A DNA stretch of 58,377 bases from Sphingobium sp. YR768 (GTDB lineage Bacteria > Pseudomonadota > Alphaproteobacteria > Sphingomonadales > Sphingomonadaceae): contig NZ_FOGE01000027.1 in the NCBI RefSeq assembly GCF_900111125.1, positions 1-58,377 of the forward strand, read 5' to 3'. Below, piece after piece: positions 27,041 through 37,126 of this stretch. Position 1 is the stretch's first letter, and each line of letters starts with the position of its first letter. The notes under the pieces were generated by a model. It had not been told where the DNA came from. It saw nothing but the letters and a program-made list of their open reading frames with translations, and ran no database searches. Both the position numbers and the translations under genes were made by a program.

Positions 27041-27952
27041 TTATTTATATTCTATTATTTTATACCTGTTGTTCATGCTATTTATCAAATATTCAACCTG
27101 CCCCTGAAAATGCGGCAGCTTTGCCAGAACGATCAAATTAGCCACCTGCGCATCATGGCGGCGCGATACCCGCCACCAGAGCAGCGGCCATAGTGGCCAG
27201 GCCATGGGCAGCGCCCACAGGACATTGCTGAAGAAGGTTCGCTTCAGCCCCGGATCGTCTCGTCCAGCGTCGGCAAAGGCTTCGGCGATCGCGTGACCAT
27301 TGCGGCGGTTGCGTTGCCACCATTGGCCAAAGCGTGTGATGGCCGCATCATGCAGCGTCATTTCCGCCGCAATGCGGTGGACCGTCCAGCCCGCCCGGCG
27401 CAGGCGATAGCAAAGTTCCGGCTCTTCACCTGCGATCAGCGAGGGCTTGAACCCACCCACGGCGGCAAAGGCGTCGGCGCGCATCAGCACGTCTCCGCCG
27501 CAACTGTGCGTTTCGCCAACGGGCGTATTCCATTCGATGTCGCACAGCTGATTGTAGCGGCTGGCATGGGGATACCGTTCGCGCCGTCGACCGCAGACCG
27601 CACCCAGGCCGGGCGCCTTCGATATAGCGGGGACGGCTGCGTTCAGCCATCCTCCGGCCAGTTCGCAGTCGCCATCGATAAACTGGACCAGTTGGGTGGT
27701 GGGTTGGATTTCCATCAATCTGGCGAACCCGGCATTGCGGGCCCGCGCGGCGGTAAAGCCATCGGCAGGGTCCAGTTCGACGATGGTACATCCCATGTCG
27801 CGGGCCAGGGTGACGCTTTCGTCCGTCGAGCCGGAATCGACATAAATGGTCACAACGACCTTATCCTGGATGCTGGCGATGCACACGGGCAGCCGTTTTG
27901 CTTCATTGCGTCCGATGATCACGGCGCCCACAATAGGGGGGGGATATGACAT
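27041..27952 (-). CDS. Family 2 glycosyltransferase
   Basis: A 303-residue GT2 enzyme: AVIIGRNEAKRLPVCIASI, YVDSGSTDES, QFIDGDCELAGGW (DxD region) and the GEEPELCYRLRRAGW motif, with two hydrophobic C-terminal segments (about 230-255) as in succinoglycan/ExoO-type enzymes. I use the ATG at 27952 (AAGG upstream); a GTG at 27979 would overlap the upstream gene. It is the last gene of a three-gene glycosyltransferase run, and the gap after it looks like a fresh promoter for the NRPS genes. Confidence 0.87.
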   Translation of the reverse strand: MSYPPPIVGAVIIGRNEAKRLPVCIASIQDKVVVTIYVDSGSTDESVTLARDMGCTIVELDPADGFTAARARNAGFARLMEIQPTTQLVQFIDGDCELAGGWLNAAVPAISKAPGLGAVCGRRRERYPHASRYNQLCDIEWNTPVGETHSCGGDVLMRADAFAAVGGFKPSLIAGEEPELCYRLRRAGWTVHRIAAEMTLHDAAITRFGQWWQRNRRNGHAIAEAFADAGRDDPGLKRTFFSNVLWALPMAWPLWPLLWWRVSRRHDAQVANLIVLAKLPHFQGQVEYLINSMNNRYKIIEYK

Positions 27953-27965
27953 TGTGCGCACCTTT

Positions 27966-29138
27966 TCAGTCAGGTTCACGGCTGGTTCGGACCCAGGATT
28001 TCTGTCTGCCCCCCATCAGGCGGCGGTAAATCGGGAGTTTCCAGAACAGATAGCGCGGCAACTGGACGATCATTGCGCCAGGCAGGATCTTGCGGCCCCC
28101 AAGCAGCCATATGAACAGGAGCGCACAGGCGGCCATGACTCCAGCGGCCAGCAGCGCCACCAAAGGGGCGACCGGCCCTCCGAGCGTCGCGACGCCAGCC
28201 AACAGGGCAAGGATCGCCATCGCGCCAAGTGCCAGCAGCGCCAGTGGGGCAATGGTCAGGTCCATCGCGATCGGCAGCAATGCGGGTCGCCCCGTCATGC
28301 CAGCAGACAGCAGCCGGGGTATATAATGCAGGGCGGTGACGATCGACCCATGCTCCCATCGGGTGCGCTGCCCCTGTGTGGCGGCCTGCGCGCTGGCATG
28401 GCTGGTGAAGAGGGCATGGGAATCGAACCGGACCGGCGAGCCGGCCAGAGTCAGGTCCAGGCCGAGCTTCAGATCCTCGACAAGAGAGCTGGTTTCCAGA
28501 GGCGCGGTGTCAAAAATCCGCCAGGGAAATGCCATGCCCGTCCCTTGCAACAGGGCGTGGCCGCCGCTCAAACGCGCAAGCCCGCGTTGCCGCACCATGT
28601 TCTTCACCATGAAGGCCAGGCAGGATACCCGCACCAGTGGCGTGGCATGGGGCGATATGGTCAGCAGATAGCATCCTTGCACGACGCTCTCATATCGAGC
28701 GGCATGGGCGGCCAGACGCGGCAATGCGCCCGGTCCCGGCAGGCAATCGGCATCCACGATGATGACGATGGATGGCGGAGCGTCCTGGCGCAGCGCGGCC
28801 CTGCCATAAGCCAATGCATAGGCTTTTCCACGCCGATCGGGATCGTCGCGCTCCACCACGTCCGCGCCGGCCGCACGCGCAATGGCGGCGCTGCTGTCCG
28901 TGCAATTATCCGCAACGACCAGCAGTCGGTCGCACCTGCGTAGCTGGTTGCGTACGGCGCGAATGACCGCATCGATGCCATGGGCTTCGTCATGGGCCGG
29001 GATCAGCACGACGAAGGGTGGCGCGGGAATGTGGCTCTGCCTGGCTTCAGGAAAGGCGCCGACAAAAGCTTCGGCCGCCAGCATCAGCAGAGGTATCCCG
29101 GCGCATGCAGCGATCGCCCAGCAGAGGATGAGCAGCAT
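27966..29138 (-). CDS. Membrane-associated family 2 glycosyltransferase
   Basis: A 390-residue processive-type GT2. One N-terminal membrane segment (about 3-25) precedes the catalytic domain with VLIPAHDEAHGIDAVI, ADNCTDSS, IVIIVDADC (DxD) and QRTRWEHG (QxxRW motif, typical of hyaluronan/cellulose-synthase-like enzymes). Two to three C-terminal membrane segments follow (about 285-350). The start ATG lies 3 bp after the GT4 stop. It adds a sugar to the lipid-linked intermediate; donor and acceptor are unknown. Confidence 0.88.
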   Translation of the reverse strand: MLLILCWAIAACAGIPLLMLAAEAFVGAFPEARQSHIPAPPFVVLIPAHDEAHGIDAVIRAVRNQLRRCDRLLVVADNCTDSSAAIARAAGADVVERDDPDRRGKAYALAYGRAALRQDAPPSIVIIVDADCLPGPGALPRLAAHAARYESVVQGCYLLTISPHATPLVRVSCLAFMVKNMVRQRGLARLSGGHALLQGTGMAFPWRIFDTAPLETSSLVEDLKLGLDLTLAGSPVRFDSHALFTSHASAQAATQGQRTRWEHGSIVTALHYIPRLLSAGMTGRPALLPIAMDLTIAPLALLALGAMAILALLAGVATLGGPVAPLVALLAAGVMAACALLFIWLLGGRKILPGAMIVQLPRYLFWKLPIYRRLMGGRQKSWVRTSREPD

Positions 29139-29141
29139 CGG

Positions 29142-30410
29142 TCAGGCCAACGGACGCAGAAGGTCGGCCAGATCGGCGACATTGTCGTCGATATCATGGC
29201 CCGCCCTTACACGCTCACGCCCGACATCACCCATGGCCCGTAACTGCTCTGTCGGCGTTTCGAGCACGGCGATCATGGCATCGGCAAGGGCGGTCACCGA
29301 CCCGGCCGGAATGATCCAGCCTGTTTCCCGATCGACCAGTTCCGGTATGCCGCTAATCGATGTCGCGATAACCGGCCGCCCGAGCGCCAGCGCCTCCATG
29401 ATGACGACGGGCAGGCCTTCCGCGAAACTGGGCAGCACCAGCGCGCGCGCGCCGAGCATTTCTCGCCAGACGCTCTGGGGATCGCGCCATCCGCACAGCG
29501 TGACTATTTCCTCCAGATCCGACGCTGCGATCTGGGCTTCCAGTTCCTCGCGCATCGGACCATCGCCGACGATGTTGAGATGAAAGTCATGGGTTTGCGC
29601 GACGATCGCCGCAGCGGCTATCAAAAGCGCAATGCCTTTCTGGGGGCTAAGCCGCGCCACGCAAATCAGCGTGTTGCCGTGCAGGCCGTTGTCGGTGATC
29701 GGGGTGACGTGGTGCATGAACAGCGGATCGCTGCCGCACCGGACGATGGCGACCTTGCGCCAGTCCTGCGGTGCGGACCAGCGCATGATCTGGCTTCGGC
29801 CAAACGCACTGATCGCGATCACGAAGCGCGCATCGGCCACCTTCTCGCAAATCTGGAGCTGTTCGGGTGCGTCGAATTCGTCGGGGCCGTGCATGGTCAG
29901 GCTATAGCTGAGCGGCCCCAAGCGGCTGGCAATACGGGCAACGGTCGCCGGGTTGGTGCCGAAATGCACATGGACGTGCCGGATGCCCGCCCGCTCCATC
30001 CGGTCGGCAAGGCGGCATGCTTCCAGAAAATAGGCGGTGCAGCGCACCAGTCCCTTGGCGCCGTGCAGAAAGGTCGAACGGGTGACGCCCAATGCTCTGG
30101 CAAAGGCGCGTGGGCGTCGCACCATCCGGCTGAGGGCAGACCACAGCATGGTGACGATATGGCCGTCGAGCAATGTGATGGTGTTGTCCTGCTCGTCCTG
30201 GTCGGTCGCATCGTAAAAAATGTCTGCCGATTGGCGGATCGTCAGCCGGGTGACCGAAAAATCCAGCCGTTCCAGCGCCAATATTTCGTTGCGGATGAAG
30301 CTGTGACTGATCTTGGGATAGACATTCGTCAGATAGGCGACCCGGACCAGCCCTGGCTCGGGCATGGTCTGGGAAAAGTGGCGATGTGCCTGGCCCGCAG
30401 TACGGGTCAT
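29142..30410 (-). CDS. Family 4 glycosyltransferase
   Basis: A GT-B-fold, retaining type enzyme of about 422 residues. The N-terminal domain begins VRVAYLTNVYPKISHSFIRNE. The C-terminal donor domain has SPQKGIALLIAA, the FAEGLPVVIMEALALGRPVIAT EX7E-type motif and ISGIPELV. Several starts are possible (30440, 30410, 30365); 30410 has AGGAAG upstream and is used here. It is divergent from the plus-strand GT4 at 30694; the 283-bp gap between them should hold both promoters and shows nothing else recognisable. Confidence 0.87.
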   Translation of the reverse strand: MTRTAGQAHRHFSQTMPEPGLVRVAYLTNVYPKISHSFIRNEILALERLDFSVTRLTIRQSADIFYDATDQDEQDNTITLLDGHIVTMLWSALSRMVRRPRAFARALGVTRSTFLHGAKGLVRCTAYFLEACRLADRMERAGIRHVHVHFGTNPATVARIASRLGPLSYSLTMHGPDEFDAPEQLQICEKVADARFVIAISAFGRSQIMRWSAPQDWRKVAIVRCGSDPLFMHHVTPITDNGLHGNTLICVARLSPQKGIALLIAAAAIVAQTHDFHLNIVGDGPMREELEAQIAASDLEEIVTLCGWRDPQSVWREMLGARALVLPSFAEGLPVVIMEALALGRPVIATSISGIPELVDRETGWIIPAGSVTALADAMIAVLETPTEQLRAMGDVGRERVRAGHDIDDNVADLADLLRPLA

Positions 30411-30693
30411 TTCGGATAAGCTTCCTGCGATCCGCTGCATGAAACAGGGCGGACATGAATAGGCATGGACATGCTCATCCTCTATCTGTGGAGCGGCGCT
30501 GACCTGTCGTGGCGGGCACCATGGTCTTGTGTCAGGGCCATGCCCATCCCCGCTTAACGCCCCTCGAAACACCGTGGTGGCCAGCGCCTTCCGATATTGC
30601 CCAACGTAGATCGCAGGCTGTGGCGACGCCCGACGGGGGAGTAGCATGCCATGGCGTCCTCGATGACGCCGGTACCGGCTGGGGAACACGGGC

Positions 30694-32025
30694 ATGCGGA
30701 TATTGCTGGTGGCTGAAAACATATCGCTGCGCATGAGCGGCGAGACGTTGCTACCCTGCTGCTATTTCGAGCAGTTCGTCGCCAATGGCGAAGATGTATA
30801 TATGTTGTGCCATGAACGGGTGCGGGAGGATTTGCGCGCCGACCTGTCGCCGGACGAATTTGATCGCGTTCGGTTCGTCACGGATTCCGCATTGCAACGC
30901 CTGCTTTTCCGCATTGGTCGGCACTTGCCCTACCGGGTCGAGGATTTGATCTTCAACCAGCTGATCCAGCTGGTCACGCAATGGCGCATGCGCCATATCG
31001 CGCGCGCCATGGTGAAAGCGCTGAATATCGATGTCGTGTTCCAGCCCACGCCGATCGCGGCGAAGGCGCTCAGTTTCATGCTGGGTGTGGGCGCACCGGT
31101 CGTCATTGGTCCGATGAGCGGCGGCATGAACCTGCCGCCGGCCTTTCGCCAGATGGATAGCGCGATCGTCCGTGCAGCGATCGCTGCATCCCGCTGGGGC
31201 TCGGCGTTGCTGCACCGCCTTTTTCCGGGAAAATTGCGGGCGACAGCGCTGGTCGTTGCCAATGACCAGACCCGTGAGGCTTTGCCGCCCGGTGTGCGTG
31301 GCAAGGTTTTCCAGCTTATGGAAAGCGCAGTCGATCTGGACCGGTGGCAGGTGCGTCCGCCGCTGGTGCGCCCTGCCGATGCGCCGGTGACCTTCATTTT
31401 CTGCGCGCGGTTCGTCGATTGGAAGGGGATAGGACTTCTGGTCCGGGCTTTCGCCCCATTGGCCCGATCAGGCGGCGCCATGCTGCATCTGGTCGGCGAC
31501 GGCGAATTGCTGGAGGAGATAAAGGCGCAGGTAAGGCGGGAGGAATTGACCCAGCATATCACGCTGCACGGACGCCTGGGCCGGGATCATTATCAGGCTT
31601 TGCTGCGCGAAACGGATGTCTATGTGACGCCATCGTTGCGGGAATGTGGCGGCATGGCCATGATGGAGGCGATGGCCGTGGGCCTTCCGGTCATCGGCAT
31701 CAATTGGGGTGGCGTGGCGCAATATGCTTCGGCCGATTGCGCGCTGCTGGTCGATCCGACCTCCAAAGAGGCTGTCGTGAGGGGGCTGACCAGCGCCATG
31801 CGCCGCATGGTTCAGTCTCCGCTGTTGCGCCAGTCGATGGGAACGGCGGCGCGGCGCCATCTTGAACAGGCGCGGCATGGCTGGGCCGACAAGGCTGACG
31901 ACATGCTCGACATCCTGGCGGAGGTCGCGAAAAAGAAGAGGAGCCCGGCTCCTGTCGCGGCCCCCATGGAGCCATCGCCGGCCATTCTGCCCATCCCGTC
32001 CATATTCCTGCGCGCGGCGAACTGA
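30694..32025 (+). CDS. Family 4 glycosyltransferase
   Basis: A 443-residue GT-B enzyme. The N-terminal acceptor domain (MRILLVAENISLRMSGE) carries a GPMSGGMNLP loop. The donor domain has FCARFVDWKGIGLLVRAF, LVGDGELLEEI and SLRECGGMAMMEAMAVGLPV with the glutamates of the EX7E motif. The C-terminus is a Pro-rich tail. It begins a plus-strand run of four genes (GT4, GT4, acyltransferase, flippase) with gaps of 1-3 bp or short overlaps, so it is probably an operon. It resembles the minus-strand GT4 at 37127-38464 in the GP-loop. Confidence 0.88.
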   Translation: MRILLVAENISLRMSGETLLPCCYFEQFVANGEDVYMLCHERVREDLRADLSPDEFDRVRFVTDSALQRLLFRIGRHLPYRVEDLIFNQLIQLVTQWRMRHIARAMVKALNIDVVFQPTPIAAKALSFMLGVGAPVVIGPMSGGMNLPPAFRQMDSAIVRAAIAASRWGSALLHRLFPGKLRATALVVANDQTREALPPGVRGKVFQLMESAVDLDRWQVRPPLVRPADAPVTFIFCARFVDWKGIGLLVRAFAPLARSGGAMLHLVGDGELLEEIKAQVRREELTQHITLHGRLGRDHYQALLRETDVYVTPSLRECGGMAMMEAMAVGLPVIGINWGGVAQYASADCALLVDPTSKEAVVRGLTSAMRRMVQSPLLRQSMGTAARRHLEQARHGWADKADDMLDILAEVAKKKRSPAPVAAPMEPSPAILPIPSIFLRAAN

Positions 32026-32026
32026 G

Positions 32027-33163
32027 ATGGAATCGAGCGCATCCGGCAGTCGGGTCGACATTATTTTCTACACCCGTCAATTGCACAATGGCGGTGTCGA
32101 CCGGGTGGTATTCAATCTGGCCGAGGAATTTCTGCGCCGCGGCATCCGCTGTTCGATCCTGGTCGACATCGACAATCCCCATTCCCCGTTCCGAACACTC
32201 ATTCCCCCCGGCGTGGGATATGATGTGCTCAATGCAAAGGGCCCGCTCGCCCGTCTGTTCAAGCTGCGGCGTTACATGCGGGGAAATCGCCCGGCAGCGC
32301 TAATGTGCACCAGCTTCGGTTTCCCCAATCTGTACGCCGTCGTCGTGCGATGGATAGCGGGCGTGCCGTTTCGCCTGATGCTGACCGAACATTGTTTTCC
32401 GTCCGTCGATCGGGCTGGCCCTCGGCCATGGCAATCACGCTACTGGTTCTTCCCGCTGGCGCATTATCTCTACCCCTTTGCCGATCGGATCGTTGCTGTG
32501 TCGCGGGGTACGGCGCTTGATTTGGCAAAGGTGATCCGGATCGACCCGAAAAGCATCGCCTGCATCTATAATCCGATCGTCAACGATGCGATGATCGCCC
32601 AGTCGCAACAATCTGTGGATCATCCCTGGTTTGCCGCTGGTGGATGTCCCGTCATCATTGCCGTGGGACGGCTGGAACCGCAGAAGAATTTCTCTCTACT
32701 GATCCGCGCCTTTGCCCGTGTGCGGGCGCAGATGCCGGCCCGGCTGGTCATTCTGGGGGATGGTGGGGAGCGTGACATGCTCGTCGCGCTGGTGGCGCAG
32801 ATGGGGTTGGAAGACGATGTCGCCCTGCTGGGCTTCGTCCCCAATCCCCACGCCTATGTGGCCAAGGCGACTTTGATGGTCCTGTCGTCCGATTTCGAAA
32901 GCCTCGCCAATGTCGTAATAGAGGCAATGGCGGTCGGTACGCCGGTGATCGCGACCGACTGTCCGTCCGGGCCGGCCGAGGCGCTCAACCGGGGACAATG
33001 CGGCACGCTGGTCCGGGTCGGCGACCTGGAGGGGATGAGCGCGGCGATATTGGCCGTGCTGCGGCAAAAGCCTGCGCCCGTCGCGCGGAGCTGGCTCGAC
33101 CAGTTCAGCACGCGACAGGTGGCGGACCGTTATCTCGCCTTGCTCGCGCCGGATGCAGGGTGA
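32027..33163 (+). CDS. Family 4 glycosyltransferase
   Basis: A 378-residue GT4: IIFYTRQLHNGGVDRVVFNLAEE at the N-terminus is the classical GGxxR/V start of WaaG/WbpT-like enzymes. The donor domain has VGRLEPQKNFSLLIRAFARV, LGDGGERD and SSDFESLANVVIEAMAVGTPVIATD. It starts at the ATG 1 bp after the preceding stop; the open frame upstream is an overlap of the previous gene. The sugar specificity cannot be told from sequence. Confidence 0.9.
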   Translation: MESSASGSRVDIIFYTRQLHNGGVDRVVFNLAEEFLRRGIRCSILVDIDNPHSPFRTLIPPGVGYDVLNAKGPLARLFKLRRYMRGNRPAALMCTSFGFPNLYAVVVRWIAGVPFRLMLTEHCFPSVDRAGPRPWQSRYWFFPLAHYLYPFADRIVAVSRGTALDLAKVIRIDPKSIACIYNPIVNDAMIAQSQQSVDHPWFAAGGCPVIIAVGRLEPQKNFSLLIRAFARVRAQMPARLVILGDGGERDMLVALVAQMGLEDDVALLGFVPNPHAYVAKATLMVLSSDFESLANVVIEAMAVGTPVIATDCPSGPAEALNRGQCGTLVRVGDLEGMSAAILAVLRQKPAPVARSWLDQFSTRQVADRYLALLAPDAG

Positions 33164-33166
33164 TGC

Positions 33167-34285
33167 GTGGCTGCGCCGGACGGGTCTTCCTCCCTTTCCC
33201 AACTGACGGCGTTGCGCTTCGTGGCGGCCTTTGCCGTGCTCCTGTCCCATCTCGATTTCCTGGGCGACGGTTCGGAACAGGGGAGCGGCTGGCTGTACGA
33301 AACGCTGCTGCGGCAGGGCTATTGCGGCGTGTCCTTTTTCTACATCCTGTCTGGCTTCATCCTGTCCTACGCCTATGGCGACCGGCTGAAGCAAGGCTCG
33401 GTTACCCTGCGATCCTACATGATGTCGCGCATCTGTCGCATCGCGCCGTTGCACTGGCTCATGGCGCTGCTCTTCATCGGCTGGCTGGCGCTGGCGGGGG
33501 AGGTGCCCGGCCCCGGTACGATCCTTCTCAATCTGGGCCTGATGCAAGCCTGGGCGCCGGATCCGACCGTTCACTATGCGCTCAATGGTCCGTCCTGGAG
33601 CCTGTCCGACGAACTCGCCTTCTATGCGGCATTTCCGTGGCTTTGCCGGATGCCGACCCGATCGCTTGGACTGTGCCTGGCCGGCGGGCTGCTGCTTGTC
33701 GCGGTTGCGGCAATAATCATGGCCCGGCAGGGCGGCTATTCGGCCACCGAGGAATGGGTCTTCTATGTCTTCCCGCCAGTGCGCCTGATCGACTTCATCG
33801 TCGGCATGCTGCTGTATCGCGCCTGGCGGTCGGGGCATGGCAACGCGCTGGCCGGCACGGGCGCGGAGGTCGCAGTCGCTATCGCAGTGCCATTGGCGAT
33901 GATCGGCTTTTCGCTCATGCCCTTGCCAATGCCGCTGCGCTGGCAACTGGCCTATCTGCCGATCATGGCGATGGCGGTGCTGATCTTCGCTTATGGGCAA
34001 GGTGGCGTGTCGCGCGCCTTGCGCCATCCCTGGATGATCCTGTTGGGGCAGGCGTCCTTTGCGCTGTATCTGACCCATCGGCCAATTATCACGCTGGCCT
34101 ACCGGCTGTGGGGTGGAAATCCGGCGCATTATCTGTCCATGTCGCTGTCTCTCCCGCCGTTTTGCGTGGGCGTGTCCCTTGTGATCTTCCTTTTCGTGGA
34201 ACGGCCAATGATGGGTCGCCTGCGATACGCGGCATTGTCGCATGATCGCAAGAGGGGCGGGATAAAGGCGTGGCGACCGTCATAG
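33167..34285 (+). CDS. Acyltransferase family 3 membrane protein
   Basis: An integral membrane O-acyltransferase (OafA/ExoZ type) of 372 residues and about ten membrane segments. The N-terminal LTALRFVAAFAVLLSHLDF carries the family His, and GVSFFYILSGFILSYAYG is the second signature. Such enzymes acetylate or otherwise acylate sugars of surface polysaccharides, using cytoplasmic acyl donors. A GTG start at 33167 is used; no ATG is in frame nearby. The 3' end overlaps the flippase gene by 16 bp. Confidence 0.88.
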   Translation: MAAPDGSSSLSQLTALRFVAAFAVLLSHLDFLGDGSEQGSGWLYETLLRQGYCGVSFFYILSGFILSYAYGDRLKQGSVTLRSYMMSRICRIAPLHWLMALLFIGWLALAGEVPGPGTILLNLGLMQAWAPDPTVHYALNGPSWSLSDELAFYAAFPWLCRMPTRSLGLCLAGGLLLVAVAAIIMARQGGYSATEEWVFYVFPPVRLIDFIVGMLLYRAWRSGHGNALAGTGAEVAVAIAVPLAMIGFSLMPLPMPLRWQLAYLPIMAMAVLIFAYGQGGVSRALRHPWMILLGQASFALYLTHRPIITLAYRLWGGNPAHYLSMSLSLPPFCVGVSLVIFLFVERPMMGRLRYAALSHDRKRGGIKAWRPS

Positions 34286-35616
34286 AGCGACCAAAATGGC
34301 ACAGGGCGATGTCCAGCGGGGTCAGTCTGGTCGCCATCACGATCATCGCATCGAACCTGCTGCGGATCGTCAGCACCATCATATTGACCAGAGTGTTGTC
34401 GCCTGCCGATTTCGGCGTCGCCGGGCTGACCGGGGCGATCCTCAACATTCTCCTCATGATCTCCGACGTCGGCTTTGGCGTGTATATCATCCGCCATGCC
34501 CGCGGCGACGACCCGCATCTGCTCGACATCATCTGGACGGTCCGGCTGGCGCGTGGGCTGGCCCTTACCCTGCTGCTTGCCGTCTGCGCCGGTCCGATCG
34601 CTCAGGCGCTGGGCAAGCCCGCGTTGCAGGTCGCCATTGCCGTTACCGCCTTGCACTTCCTGATCGACGGCTGTTCCTCGCTGGCGCCCTTCACGACGAT
34701 ACGGCAGGAAAGATTGCTGATGCTCAGCCTGCTCGACATCGTCAGCGCCGTAAGCCAGACGGTGGCCGGCATCGCGCTGGCGCTGCTCTTGCACAGCTAT
34801 TGGGCGATCATACTGGCCGGACTGGTCGGGACTGCGCTCAAATCGCTGCTCAGCTACCTGCTTTTTCCCGGCGCTGGACGGCGCTTCGCCTATGACGGGC
34901 AGGAAATCCGCGATCTCTGGCATTTTGGTCGCACGATCGCGAGCGCCCACACGATCCAGGTTGTGCTGTCCAATGTCGACAAGATCGCTCTCTCGCGCAT
35001 GTTCCCGCTGTCCCTGTTCGGCCTCTATTCGCTGGCGTCCAACCTTTCGGGCGCGGCTTCCGGCTTCACGACCCTCTATCCCAATCGTATCCTTTTGCCT
35101 GCTTTCGCGCGCGCGTTACGGGATGAACCCGTCAATCTGGCGCTGATCTATTATGCCAGTCGCCGCAAGCTGACCCTTTTATACATGGTCGCGATGGGCG
35201 GTTTCATCAGCATGGGACCGGCGGTCGTCGATCTGCTCTATGATCCCCGTTATCAGGCTGCCGCCACCTATCTACAGCTTCTCGCGCTCGCTCCGGCCAT
35301 CGCCATGAACAATTATGCCGCGCGCGAGATATTGATCGTGGTCGGCCGGGTTCAGGCGCTGCTCTATGCGAATCTGGTGCGGCTTGGATGGCTGCTGAGC
35401 GCAGGAAGCGTGGGCTTCCTATCGTTCGGCCCCATAGGGCTGGTTGCTGCGGTGGGCGGTATCGAACTGCCCGTGCAATGCTATTGCTGGTATGAATTGC
35501 GACGCGCTGGACTGCTGAGAATGGGGGAGGAGACGCTCATATTTGCCGCTCTGTTGTCGGGCATGGCGTTCGGGTTGATGGGCAATGTGCTATATTTCAT
35601 GCTGAAGGCGCCATAA
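34270..35616 (+). CDS. Wzx-type oligosaccharide flippase
   Basis: A MOP-superfamily lipid-linked oligosaccharide flippase of 448 residues with about 12-14 membrane segments. The polysaccharide-synthesis signature near the start, IIASNLLRIVSTIILTRVLSPADFGVAG, is typical of WzxC-like proteins. It moves the undecaprenyl-linked repeat unit to the periplasm. It starts with GTG and overlaps the acyltransferase by 16 bp, ending the plus-strand operon. Its last 20 bp overlap the convergent polymerase gene. Confidence 0.88.
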   Translation: MATVIERPKWHRAMSSGVSLVAITIIASNLLRIVSTIILTRVLSPADFGVAGLTGAILNILLMISDVGFGVYIIRHARGDDPHLLDIIWTVRLARGLALTLLLAVCAGPIAQALGKPALQVAIAVTALHFLIDGCSSLAPFTTIRQERLLMLSLLDIVSAVSQTVAGIALALLLHSYWAIILAGLVGTALKSLLSYLLFPGAGRRFAYDGQEIRDLWHFGRTIASAHTIQVVLSNVDKIALSRMFPLSLFGLYSLASNLSGAASGFTTLYPNRILLPAFARALRDEPVNLALIYYASRRKLTLLYMVAMGGFISMGPAVVDLLYDPRYQAAATYLQLLALAPAIAMNNYAAREILIVVGRVQALLYANLVRLGWLLSAGSVGFLSFGPIGLVAAVGGIELPVQCYCWYELRRAGLLRMGEETLIFAALLSGMAFGLMGNVLYFMLKAP

Positions 35617-37123
35617 GGGCGGGAAGCGGGCGGACACTAGCAACCGCTCCGACGCTTGCTCGGCGCCGCGCGAGCAATCCCGCGCCTGCCGCCAGCAACA
35701 TCACATAGGTTGTTTCGTTGCGGCCATAGCTGGTCGTGGTCAGGCTGGCCATCAATCCCACCAAACCGGCGAAGCATGCCGTTGCCGACATGGCCGACTC
35801 CTGCCCCAAAGCATGGCCGCGCACGAACAAACGGGCCAGGACAGCAAGCAATATCGCATAATAGACGGCCGCACCGATCATGCCGCCGCGCATCAATATG
35901 GTCAGCGGCTGATCGACCAGATCTATGATCCCTTCGCCCTGGCGCAGATGCTCAAGCCGTTCCAGCAAGTCCGGCATGCTGAGGCCGGTTGCCCAGTTTT
36001 CACGCACCAGCGCTATCCCGGAAGACAGAAGTTCGGATCGGTAATCGACCGAGCCGGCCGCGTCCTCTCCCGTACCGATCGACGCCGCAAGCGTGGGGAT
36101 GACGCGTGAGAGCAGCAACAATATGCCGGCGCATACGGGCATCGCCAGCAGCATCTTGAACAATCCAACCCATCGGCGTTCCTGCACCATGCAGGCGATC
36201 AGGCCGGCGACGATGACGATATAGCCGATGCGCGCGAGGGTGAAGAACACACCAGACGCCAGCAGCGCGAGCGTTGCGAAGAAGGTTAGCCGCGAACCCA
36301 TATGCCGCCGCAGCGCGACGAGTATCACGACCTCCAAACCCAGCAGCAGCGACAGCCCTGTGGATTCGGGAAAACTGGCGCGGCCGCGCAGCAAGCCGCC
36401 CCGTTGCTTGGCATAGCCCGAACTCAATTCCGGATCGGCGCCGATAGCCTGCGGCATGGTGTCGTACAGCAGCCAATGCCGGGGTGCCTCGAACGTCACG
36501 ATCATGGCCAATATGCAGCCGCCCAGGACGACCGACAGCATCAGGTCATCGGGTGATCTGGATCGGATGAACGCCCGGCTGATGGCAAGATAGGGCAGGC
36601 CAAGGTTCAGGATCACCTGATTGCAGGCGCGAACCGAATAGGTCAGGTCGTTCCCGCGGCAGTCCATGAAAGCCTGTACGATCAGCATCAGTATCAGCAG
36701 AATATCCCATTGCAACAGGCTTGGGTGGTAGATGCGCTCGCCCGCCATCAGCATCGCCAGTAACAGGCCCATGCTGAGCAGATGGACATAGGTGAACTGG
36801 GCAAAGGTCAGGCCGCCGACGGCAATAGTGTAGACCATTATCGGCATCAGCGGCAGGCACAGCAGGAACAGCCGACAGCGCAGGTCCAGGGCGCCGGGAC
36901 CGGGCAGGACCAGCCCTGAACGGCCAAACCCCGGCGCCAGCAGCATCAGGCCGATGACACCGGCCGCGAATATCGCATAGTGAAGGCCGAAGGTGCCGAT
37001 CAGCGGCAAGGTGAGCGCAACGGTCATCTGATGCGGTCCAGCCAGCGCGCCAAGTCGGCCGGGCAAGTGTCTGGCGCCTGTCAGCACCATGGCGGTCAGC
37101 ATCAGGATGACGACTAACGCCAC
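35597..37123 (-). CDS. Wzy-like polysaccharide polymerase / O-antigen ligase family
   Basis: A 508-residue, strongly hydrophobic protein with about eleven membrane segments and a large loop near residues 355-400 (GTGEDAAGSVDYRSELLSSG, then an amphipathic stretch). This is the profile of Wzy/WaaL proteins. Next to a Wzx and a Wzz it is most likely the repeat-unit polymerase. Wzy proteins are poorly conserved, so the call rests on topology and context. It is separated from the upstream GT4 by 3 bp on the same strand, and overlaps the flippase tail to tail. Confidence 0.78.
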   Translation of the reverse strand: MALVVILMLTAMVLTGARHLPGRLGALAGPHQMTVALTLPLIGTFGLHYAIFAAGVIGLMLLAPGFGRSGLVLPGPGALDLRCRLFLLCLPLMPIMVYTIAVGGLTFAQFTYVHLLSMGLLLAMLMAGERIYHPSLLQWDILLILMLIVQAFMDCRGNDLTYSVRACNQVILNLGLPYLAISRAFIRSRSPDDLMLSVVLGGCILAMIVTFEAPRHWLLYDTMPQAIGADPELSSGYAKQRGGLLRGRASFPESTGLSLLLGLEVVILVALRRHMGSRLTFFATLALLASGVFFTLARIGYIVIVAGLIACMVQERRWVGLFKMLLAMPVCAGILLLLSRVIPTLAASIGTGEDAAGSVDYRSELLSSGIALVRENWATGLSMPDLLERLEHLRQGEGIIDLVDQPLTILMRGGMIGAAVYYAILLAVLARLFVRGHALGQESAMSATACFAGLVGLMASLTTTSYGRNETTYVMLLAAGAGLLARRRASVGAVASVRPLPALMAPSA

Positions 37124-37126
37124 GGA

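Noticed and set aside
32696..34243. 515-codon open frame on the minus strand
   Set aside because: Antisense to the GT4 and acyltransferase genes; no motif and a strongly biased composition.
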